From Phycisphaerales bacterium (GTDB lineage Bacteria > Planctomycetota > Phycisphaerae > SM23-33), in contig PMYM01000166.1 of the NCBI GenBank assembly GCA_003171235.1, positions 2,156-22,381 on the forward strand: DNA of 20,226 nucleotides, in the 5' to 3' direction. Position 1 is the first letter of the stretch. Every line of letters starts with the position of its first letter. The translations under genes were made by a program, and so were the position numbers. Of this stretch, positions 14,980 to 20,226 are shown piece after piece. The notes under the pieces are model-generated. The model worked only from the letters and a program-made list of their open reading frames with translations. It was not told the DNA's origin and did not search any database.

Positions 14980-16429
14980 ACTTCTTTGGCTGCTTCTGGT
15001 CGAGGTATTCCACCAGAATTCGGCAGACGCCGTCCTGCAGGTCGTGGGCCGACATCTTCTTGCCCCAGGGCGAGCCGTTGACCATCACGCTGAAGGCCAC
15101 GGCCGGTTTGCCGTCCTTGCCTGTGACGTAACCCGACAGGCAACTGGCCCCCGTGACCGTGCCGGTCTTGGCCAGCACGCGGCCGACGACATCTTCGTCG
15201 GTCAATCGCTTGTACAGCGAGCCGTCCTTGCCGCCGACGGCCAGGCTGTCAACCAGCGCCTGGCAGGACGACATTGCACACAGCAAGGTCGTGATGCACT
15301 GGGGGCTGACGCGGTCCTGCTTGGAAAGCCCGCAGCCGTCGTCCACGGTGAATTGCCGCTCGTCCAGGCCGTAGTCTTTCTTGAGCACGGCGGTGGCGAT
15401 TTTGGCGGCGGTTTCCCAGGTGGCCGGGGCGTCCTTGGCGGCGGCGGAGCGCAGGAGCATGCACTCGGCCATCATGTTCAGGCTGTTCTTGTTGGCGCGA
15501 GCCAGTGCGGCTGAGAGGGGCGACTCGTAGCGGGCCAGGACGGTCTCCTGGGCGGTGGGCCCGGCCGCGCCGGCGGGGTCGGCCTCGGCCACGATGTTGC
15601 CCTTGACGGCGATGCCGGCCAGGGCCAGCCGCTCGGCCAGCGTCACGGCAAAGAGTATGCCCGGGTTGGGGGCCGCGGCCGAAATGGGCTCGCCGCTGGA
15701 TTTGTCCACCGTGCCCCAGAGCGTCAGGGCCGTGCCGGTCTTGTCGAAGCGGTGCGACCAGGCCGACGACTTGCCCACCTTGACCGTGCTAGCCACTTTC
15801 AGCCAGCGGCTCTCGGGCATGACGCTGGCGGAGACCGTCCCGCCGGCGACCTTAAAGCTCACGTCCACGCAGTTGTTGTTGAAGTTGGCGCCGCAGATCG
15901 GCGCGGCATACCAGCGGTTGAGCTGGTCGGAGGGCCAATTGGGGTGGGGGCCGCTGACGCCGAAGATGCCCATCCGCACCACCAGGTCGCCCTCGACCTG
16001 GGTGATGTTGCGCTCCTTCAGCACGGCTGCCCACTGGTCAAAGGCGGCGTAGATGGTGGTCTTGTTCTGCTGGGCCAGCACCGGGTCGCCGAAGGTGGGG
16101 TCGCCGTCGGCGTAGACGACCAGGTCCTTGCCGCTCTGGGCCAGCAGGGTGGTGAACTTGAAGTCGGCCCCTAGTCTCTTGAGGGCCACGGCGCTGGTCA
16201 GGAGCTTCATGTTGCTGGCGGGGATGAGGGGGGTCTGGGCGTTGAAATCGGCCAGGGCCTTGCCGCTGGCCAGGTCCAGCACGTGCACGCCGACGTGGGC
16301 CTTGGACTGGCCTTCGTACTGGCGAGCCAGGTCGGGAATCTGCTCCAGGCCGCCCGCCCGCCCCGGCGCCGCCGGCAGCAGGGCGAGAAACAGGCCCAGA
16401 ATCAATAATCCTGACAATCCTTTGTGCAT
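14978..16429 (-). CDS. dacB: D-alanyl-D-alanine carboxypeptidase/endopeptidase, PBP4 type
   Basis: This is a periplasmic peptidase S13 enzyme that removes the terminal D-Ala or cuts DD-crosslinks in peptidoglycan. The protein has 483 residues and a signal peptide (residues 1-25, LSGLLILGLFLALLPAAPGRAGG). All three penicillin-binding motifs are present: SNMK (72-75, nucleophile Ser72), SLN (316-318) and KTG (421-423, in LAKTGTVTGASCLSGYV). The insertion between the first two motifs is typical of PBP4. AAGGA 9 nt upstream supports the ATG at 16429, and a TATAAT lies 27 bp before it. The neighbouring NagB/PIG-L gene, also minus, would fit amino-sugar recycling. The stop abuts a CGCACTC repeat tract. 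Confidence 0.93.
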   Translation of the reverse strand: MHKGLSGLLILGLFLALLPAAPGRAGGLEQIPDLARQYEGQSKAHVGVHVLDLASGKALADFNAQTPLIPASNMKLLTSAVALKRLGADFKFTTLLAQSGKDLVVYADGDPTFGDPVLAQQNKTTIYAAFDQWAAVLKERNITQVEGDLVVRMGIFGVSGPHPNWPSDQLNRWYAAPICGANFNNNCVDVSFKVAGGTVSASVMPESRWLKVASTVKVGKSSAWSHRFDKTGTALTLWGTVDKSSGEPISAAAPNPGILFAVTLAERLALAGIAVKGNIVAEADPAGAAGPTAQETVLARYESPLSAALARANKNSLNMMAECMLLRSAAAKDAPATWETAAKIATAVLKKDYGLDERQFTVDDGCGLSKQDRVSPQCITTLLCAMSSCQALVDSLAVGGKDGSLYKRLTDEDVVGRVLAKTGTVTGASCLSGYVTGKDGKPAVAFSVMVNGSPWGKKMSAHDLQDGVCRILVEYLDQKQPKK

Positions 16430-16455
16430 TCAGGTCCATCCTTGAAGTCTGTCGG

Positions 16456-16461
16456 ATTATA
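16456..16461 (-). promoter_or_regulatory. -10 element of the dacB promoter
   Basis: A perfect TATAAT on the minus strand. The best partner at 17 nt is GCCACA, which matches the -35 consensus at three of six positions. Transcription near 16449 would leave a leader of about 20 nt that includes the AAGGA of dacB. The rest of 16430-16592 holds a CACAG-CGG-CTGTG hairpin (16514-16526 region) and no gene. Confidence 0.5.
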
Positions 16462-16602
16462 TCGGCTCGGCCAGGATTTGTGGCTTGGGACCTCTGAAAA
16501 AACCAGAACGTGCGCCACAGCGGCTGTGTTTGATTTCAAGCGTTTCTTGCCGCTGTCGGTGAGCGTAAGGTGTTATTCCGTACAAGGGTATTGAACGCTA
16601 CT

Positions 16603-16731
16603 GGTGCATTAGCGTTTTGGGGGACGAAAGGCCGGCGTTCCCGTGTCGCGGGCGTCTCGCCCGCGTCCGAGGCCACACCGCGCGGGCGAGACGCCCGCGA
16701 CACGTCAGAATCCCCAAAACGCTGATGCACC
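16603..16731. mobile_element. MITE-like 129-bp element with TIRs, REP core and flanking duplication
   Basis: Terminal inverted repeats of 21-22 bp begin GGTGCATTAGCG (16603) and end CGCTGATGCACC (16731), with one mismatch and one indel. The direct duplication GAACGCTACT lies at 16593-16602 and again at 16733-16742, one nucleotide past the right end, and looks like a target-site duplication. The right copy overlaps the TAG stop of the NagB/PIG-L gene. Inside is a perfect 23-bp inverted repeat (16643-16703). No transposase is encoded, so any movement would need an enzyme supplied elsewhere. Confidence 0.6.
16643..16703. repeat. REP-like double palindrome in the MITE-like element
   Basis: Arms 16643-16665 and 16681-16703 are perfect reverse complements of 23 nt with a 15-nt spacer. 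Each arm is itself palindromic (GCGGGCG-TCT-CGCCCGC), the two-hairpin layout of REP doublets. It may also terminate transcription of the NagB/PIG-L gene. Confidence 0.75.
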
Positions 16732-16737
16732 CGAACG

Positions 16738-18627
16738 CTACTGGGCCTTGGTCAACTGGCTGGCCAGGTGTGCCGAGCGGGCCGGGGGATGCAGCACGAA
16801 GGCCTCGATGGCGTGGTACTCCGGCAGGCCAAGCTGGTCGTACATGGTGGCGGTGCCGATGTTCCGTTCTTCGGCCCGCTGCCAGAACTCGCGGCTGTCG
16901 TAGGGGCCGGGGAACATGGCCCGGTCCTTCTGGCTCTGGTGGCGGAAGATGGCGAAGCGCTTCTGCCGCAATTCGTCGGGCGAGAGCGGCACGGCCATGT
17001 CGATCGCCTCCGGGGGCCACTCCTGCCAGGCCCCCCGGTAAAGCCAAAGCTGGGGGCTCAAACCCGAGGCGGGCTTGTACTGGCCCAGGGCGGACAGCAA
17101 AGCCTCCATGCACAGCCGGTGGGTGCCGTGGGGGTCGGACATGTCGCCGGCGGTGAAGATCATTTCGGGCTTGACCTCCTCCAGCAGGCGCCCGACCAGC
17201 TCCACGTCGTCGCGGCTGATGGACAGCTTGGCCACCCGCCCGGTGTTGTAGAAGGGCAGGTCCAGGAAATGCATGTGCTCCTCGGTTATGCCGCAGAACT
17301 TGGCGGCGTCGATGGCCTCGGTGCGGCGGATGAGGCCCTTGATCTTCTGTATTTCCGGCGTGTCGATGTCGCCGGGGCGCTTCTGGTGGAGAAAGCGGTC
17401 GATGTGGCCCTCGATGGCCACCGTCTGCTCCACCGTCAGGCCGAAGATCTTGTTGAACCCGCGCACGAAGTCGGCGAAGCGCGACACGTCGTGGTCGAAG
17501 ACCGACAGGTAGCCGCTGACCATGTAGGCGGCGTGCACCTGGTGGCCCTGCTCGGCCAGGCGGGCCATGGTGCCGCCCATGCAGATGACGTCGTCGTCGG
17601 GGTGGGGGCTGAGCACCAGCACCCGCTTGCCCCCGTCCTTGCCCCCCGGCCAGCCGGTGATGGTCTCCATGAGCTGGCGGAAGATCTTGATGTTCAGGTC
17701 GTAGGCCCCGCCGCGGTGGCACAGGTCGGCCAGGCGGTTTTCGGCGTAGTCCTCGTCGGTGAGCTTGAGGATGGGCTTGCGCAGCTTTCGCGCCAGCCAG
17801 ATGACCGCGTGCCGCTCCATCACCGCATCCCAGGCGCACTGCCCCAACAGCCAGGGGGCGGCGATGCGGGTCAGATCGGCGGCGGCGGCGGCGTCGATGT
17901 AAAAGGCGGCCTTGGGGTGCTCTTGCAGGAAGCTGGCGGCCACGGCCGATGAAACCTCGCCCTCCACCGCCCGCTGGACGATGGGGGCCTTGTTCTCGCC
18001 GAAGGCCAACAGCGCGATCTCCCTCGCCTGCAGGATGCTGCCCACGCCCATGGTTAGGGCGGCGGCGGGCACGTTCTCCTCGCCGAAGAAGTCGCTGGCG
18101 GCGTCTTTGCGCGTGACCTTGTCCAGCCAGACCTTGCGCGTGCGGCTGTCGGGGGATGATCCCGGCTCGTTGAAGCCGATGTGCCCGGTGCGGCCTATGC
18201 CCAGTATTTGCAGGTCCATGCCGCCGGCGCGGGCGATCTGCTCTTCGTACTGGCGGCAATAGTCTTCGACATCGCCCTCGGCCAGGTCGCCCAGCGGGAT
18301 GTGAATGTTGGCTGCGGGGATGTCCACGTGGCGGAAGAGGTTCTCGCGCATCCAGTAGTGGTAGCTCTGGATGTCGCGCGGCTGGATGGGCCAATATTCG
18401 TCAAGATTAAAAGTGACGACATTGGCCAAGCTCAAGCCTTCCTCGCGGTGCAGGCGGATGAGCTCCTTGTACACGTTGACGGGTGTGTGCCCGGTAGCCA
18501 GGCCCAGCACCGCCTGCCGGCCGGCGGCGGCCTTTTCCCGCACGATGGCGGCGATGCGATGGGCCACTGCCCGGGAGGCTTCCTTGCTGGAGGCGTAAAT
18601 CCTGACCGGCACCTTCTCGGTCTGCAT
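16738..18627 (-). CDS. NagB-like/PIG-L deacetylase fusion protein
   Basis: The protein has 629 residues. Residues 1-265 are a glucosamine-6-phosphate deaminase (NagB) domain, with LGLATGHTPVNVYKEL (41-56), VTFNLDEYW (71-79) and LGIGRTGHIGFNEPGS (142-157). Residues 335-545 are a PIG-L/LmbE deacetylase-like domain, with SPHPDDD (340-346) and SDPHGTHR (497-504). This fused layout is known from bacteroidetes and planctomycetes. NagB converts glucosamine-6-phosphate to fructose-6-phosphate and ammonia; PIG-L enzymes remove N-acetyl groups. Asp76, His149 and Glu154 of the NagB site are kept, but the E. coli Asp141 position is Thr147, so deaminase activity is uncertain. The start is MQTEKVPVRIY at 18627 with AAGGA upstream; the longer frame to 18954 is repeat-encoded. 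Promoter at 18686-18713. Confidence 0.9.
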   Translation of the reverse strand: MQTEKVPVRIYASSKEASRAVAHRIAAIVREKAAAGRQAVLGLATGHTPVNVYKELIRLHREEGLSLANVVTFNLDEYWPIQPRDIQSYHYWMRENLFRHVDIPAANIHIPLGDLAEGDVEDYCRQYEEQIARAGGMDLQILGIGRTGHIGFNEPGSSPDSRTRKVWLDKVTRKDAASDFFGEENVPAAALTMGVGSILQAREIALLAFGENKAPIVQRAVEGEVSSAVAASFLQEHPKAAFYIDAAAAADLTRIAAPWLLGQCAWDAVMERHAVIWLARKLRKPILKLTDEDYAENRLADLCHRGGAYDLNIKIFRQLMETITGWPGGKDGGKRVLVLSPHPDDDVICMGGTMARLAEQGHQVHAAYMVSGYLSVFDHDVSRFADFVRGFNKIFGLTVEQTVAIEGHIDRFLHQKRPGDIDTPEIQKIKGLIRRTEAIDAAKFCGITEEHMHFLDLPFYNTGRVAKLSISRDDVELVGRLLEEVKPEMIFTAGDMSDPHGTHRLCMEALLSALGQYKPASGLSPQLWLYRGAWQEWPPEAIDMAVPLSPDELRQKRFAIFRHQSQKDRAMFPGPYDSREFWQRAEERNIGTATMYDQLGLPEYHAIEAFVLHPPARSAHLASQLTKAQ

Positions 18628-18685
18628 GTCTGTCTGATCCTTCTCTATCGCTGCCCCCGGCTGCCTGCCGGCGGGCAAACCCCTA

Positions 18686-18713
18686 ATTATACCGCCCCGG
18701 CCGCGGCAGTGAA
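18686..18713 (-). promoter_or_regulatory. Promoter of the NagB/PIG-L gene
   Basis: On the minus strand a perfect TATAAT (18686-18691) has TTCACT (18708-18713) 16 nt upstream, four of six consensus positions. The leader of about 50 nt has GC-rich inverted segments (GCCGGC) and the AAGGA before the start. Confidence 0.5.
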
Positions 18714-18728
18714 AGGCGCTGACGACGC

Positions 18729-18815
18729 GCGAAGTGCGAAAGTGCGAAGTGCGGAGGGAAAGTGCCCAGTGCCCAGTGCGAAGCGAGAAGCGGGGAGTGC
18801 GGAATGGATGATCGG
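18729..18815. repeat. CGCACTC-type degenerate tandem tract
   Basis: Units such as GAAGTGCG, AAAGTGCG, GAAGTGCG, GAGGGAAA, AGTGCCC, AGTGCCC, AGTGCGAAGCGAGAAGCG and GAGTGCGG follow one another. The minus strand reads through as RTSHF/RTGHW-like residues, which inflates the apparent N-terminus of the neighbouring frame. The short tract at 14954-14979 belongs to the same family. Confidence 0.65.
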
Positions 18816-18866
18816 CCTCAAGGGGGAAGGGCAAATCGTTCGATAGAACCTCAGTGGAGAAACTTT

Positions 18867-18936
18867 GTAGGTCGGGCATACCTGCCCGACACCTCGCGTC
18901 CGCACCAAGAGCGTCGGGCAGGCATGCCCGACCTAC
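18867..18936. repeat. GTCGGGCA-type REP doublet upstream of hisB
   Basis: Two 24-nt arms (18867-18890 and 18913-18936) are reverse complements with one mismatch and a 22-nt spacer. Each arm is itself a hairpin (GTCGGGCA...TGCCCGAC). A third arm begins at 20207 at the window edge. Confidence 0.8.
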
Positions 18937-18959
18937 GAATTGCGAACTGAGCACTAACT

Positions 18960-19550
18960 ATGGCCCGCACAGCGACAATAAAGCGCAAGACCAAAGAAAC
19001 CGACATCGAGCTGACGCTCAACCTTGACGGCTCGGGCAAGTGCCAGGCCGACACCGGCGTGGGCTTCCTGGACCACATGCTGGACCACTTGGCCCGCCAC
19101 AGTTTTTCGGACATCACGGTCAAGGCCCGGGGCGACCTGAAGGTGGACGACCACCACACCTTCGAGGATGTGGGCATCTGCCTTGGCCAGGCCCTGGCCA
19201 GGTCCCTGGGCGACAAGGCCGGCATCGCCCGCTACGGCCAGGCCTCCGTGCCCATGGAAGAAACTCTGGCCAACGTGGCCCTAGACCTGTCGGGGCGATG
19301 CGAGGTGGTGTTCAACGTCAGTTTCCCCGGCGGCAAAATCGGCAGCTTCGACGTGCAGTTGGTGGAGGAGTTTCTGCGCGCCTTGGCCCGCCCGGCGGGG
19401 CTCAACCTGCACGTCAACGTGCCCTACGGCGCCAACGACCACCACATCGCCGAGGCCGTCTTCAAGGCCTTCGCCCGCGCCCTGCGCCAGGCCAAGCTCA
19501 TCGACCCCGCCCACCCCGGCCGGATACCCTCCACAAAAGGCACGCTCTGA
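18960..19550 (+). CDS. hisB: Imidazoleglycerol-phosphate dehydratase
   Basis: HisB dehydrates imidazole-glycerol phosphate to imidazole-acetol phosphate, the sixth step of histidine synthesis, in the cytoplasm as a manganese-dependent 24-mer. The protein has 196 residues, the normal size of the monofunctional enzyme. Metal-binding and catalytic blocks are intact: GFLDHMLDHLARHS (35-48), DDHHTFEDVG (63-72), NDHHIAEAVFKAFARAL (159-175) and PSTKG (190-194). The ATG at 18960 gives the expected N-terminus (RTATIKRKTKETDIE). No Shine-Dalgarno is visible in the 23 nt between the REP doublet and the ATG, so translation may be weak or leader-driven. No other his gene is in the window. Confidence 0.95.
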   Translation: MARTATIKRKTKETDIELTLNLDGSGKCQADTGVGFLDHMLDHLARHSFSDITVKARGDLKVDDHHTFEDVGICLGQALARSLGDKAGIARYGQASVPMEETLANVALDLSGRCEVVFNVSFPGGKIGSFDVQLVEEFLRALARPAGLNLHVNVPYGANDHHIAEAVFKAFARALRQAKLIDPAHPGRIPSTKGTL

Positions 19551-19888
19551 AACACCAAAACACCGGAGTTCAGTATGGTGTTCCCCGAACTCAGGGCTGC
19601 CGGCCCGGGCCGCTTCATCGCCCATGACGCCGGCCAAGACCCGATCCGACGGTGCTGGGGCGCGCAAGTAACATAGAAAGCAGCGTACAGGAAACACCTT
19701 ACCGTGTTTTCTTGCATATCTCATTGTATAGCAGAGAGTTAATGCCAAAACACAGTAGTCGCCAAACGGAAAATGGCGGAAAATGGCGAAAAGTGGCAAA
19801 AAATCCGGCAAAGGATTTGTGGCTGCCAAAGCACTCAAACCGCCTGGATATTGCCTCTGGAACAGCCCCACTCAGCTTTCCGCTTTGA

Positions 19889-19906
19889 GCCGGCAGCGCT
19901 GCCGGC
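19889..19906. repeat. Perfect 18-bp palindrome
   Basis: GCCGGCAGC is followed directly by its reverse complement, GCTGCCGGC. It could be an operator for a dimeric protein, or the tip of a larger RNA stem with the adjacent GGCCACC/GGTGGCC pair. Confidence 0.6.
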
Positions 19907-20121
19907 CACCTTCGCGGTTACCCTGCTTGCCGGTGGCCCCGCCTGGGGGCTGATCGGGCGTCTGCCCGGCCATGACCCTCAGGGCGTATCCGACCAGGTC
20001 AATTGCCGGAGCCGAGGAACGTTCCTGTCCGGCCTGCGTCTCCCGTCACCTCTTTACTTGTCAAAGAGCCATCCGGGGGCAGGCAGCCCCCGCGACATCC
20101 CCTACAGAGATGTTACTCATA

Positions 20122-20149
20122 TATATAATACGCGTGCTGGAAAAGTCAA
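20122..20149 (-). promoter_or_regulatory. Possible promoter reading into the structured region
   Basis: On the minus strand TTGACT (20144-20149) and TATATA (20122-20127) are 16 nt apart. Downstream comes GTAGGGGATG, which could start a 14-codon leader ORF (MSRGLPAPGWLFDK) overlapping the GGGGGC/GCCCCC hairpin, but no minus-strand gene follows. A plus-strand TATAAT at 20124-20129 overlaps it and lacks a good -35. Confidence 0.35.
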
Positions 20150-20206
20150 GCGAAATCCCCCCTGGCCAAGAGAATTTCTCGGCATCCGCCCAGGTGGTTT
20201 CGGGCC

Positions 20207-20226
20207 GTAGGTCGGGCATGCCTGCC
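20207..20226. repeat. Partial GTCGGGCA-type REP arm at window edge
   Basis: The last 20 nt match the REP arm at 18867-18890, except where that arm carries its single mismatch. It runs off the window, so hisB and the structured region lie between two copies. Confidence 0.65.

Larger units (their letters stand above)
18628..18959. other. Divergent gene-free region between the NagB/PIG-L gene and hisB
   Basis: The 332-bp gap holds the NagB/PIG-L promoter and leader, a CGCACTC-type tract and a REP doublet that ends 23 nt before the hisB ATG. No gene is supported. I see no convincing plus-strand promoter for hisB. Confidence 0.5.
19551..20206. other. Gene-free, structured region downstream of hisB
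   Basis: No frame here has a credible RBS, signal or family. Just after hisB, AACACC (19551-19556)/GGTGTT (19577-19582) and GAGTTC (19566-19571)/GAACTC (19587-19592) compete as alternative stems. About 19690-19860 is AT-richer with AAAATGGCG-type repeats. From 19889 come a perfect 18-bp palindrome (19889-19906), a GGCCACC/GGTGGCC stem (19904-19938), CGGGC-GTCT-GCCCG (19955-19968) and GGGGGC-AGGCA-GCCCCC (20078-20094 region). Confidence 0.45.

Noticed and set aside
16598..18394. Minus-strand 598-codon frame overlapping the NagB/PIG-L gene
   Set aside because: It is an out-of-frame reading full of Arg, Pro and His; the NagB and PIG-L motifs are all in the other frame.
19281..19871. 196-codon minus-strand frame running into hisB
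   Set aside because: Its second half is exactly antisense to hisB and its first half crosses the AT-rich repeat-like segment; no RBS or family supports it.
19773..20210. 145-codon plus-strand frame downstream of hisB
   Set aside because: It crosses the palindromes and has no motif, and no Shine-Dalgarno precedes its ATG.

Overview
The window is about 20 kb of GC-rich bacterial chromosome. It most resembles a planctomycete, perhaps Phycisphaerae-like. The grounds are a NagB/PIG-L fusion, a SUMF1-fold lipoprotein-like or secreted protein, a large secreted LamG protein, two paralogous DUF21 (CNNM/CorC-type) proteins side by side, and intergenic spaces full of small palindromic repeats. The assignment is inferred from gene content; there is no rRNA or tRNA to confirm it.

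Layout. 46-1624: an exported protein with a C-terminal membrane anchor, convergent with a small lipoprotein. 2278-6198: a divergent pair, a 910-aa secreted glycosidase-like/LamG protein and a SUMF1-fold protein, sharing a 342-bp promoter region and flanked by two diverged copies of a ~310-340 bp direct repeat. 6783-8909: a two-gene polyamine operon (N-carbamoylputrescine amidase, then agmatine deiminase) converting agmatine to putrescine. 9013-9894: a divergently transcribed class-III-like PPK2. 10124-13073: three translationally coupled genes with 4-bp ATGA overlaps, namely a metallo-beta-lactamase-fold protein whose zinc motif is mostly lost, a full DUF21-CBS-CorC_HlyC protein, and a shorter DUF21-CBS paralogue. 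13027-18627, all on the minus strand: a NagB/PIG-L fusion, a PBP4-type D-Ala-D-Ala carboxypeptidase, and a large membrane protein with a soluble C-terminal half. 18960-19550: hisB, away from any other his gene. 19551-20226: a gene-free stretch with strong palindromes and a plausible minus-strand promoter.

The most notable feature is not a gene cassette but the density and placement of small repeats. At least six kinds sit between genes: a TIR-bounded 129-bp element with a REP-like core and a 10-bp flanking duplication, GTCGGGCA-type REPs, GATCGGT-type tracts, GTGGGAG and GCCATGCCC hairpins, CGCACTC-type tracts, and the CACCGCAGAGG-type repeat. Several abut or overrun stop codons, so the last residues of two proteins appear to be repeat-encoded. 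The other notable finding is the pseudo-enzyme-like MBL protein coupled to the two CBS-domain membrane proteins. I found no phage, CRISPR, toxin-antitoxin or transposase gene, and no convincing new defence system.
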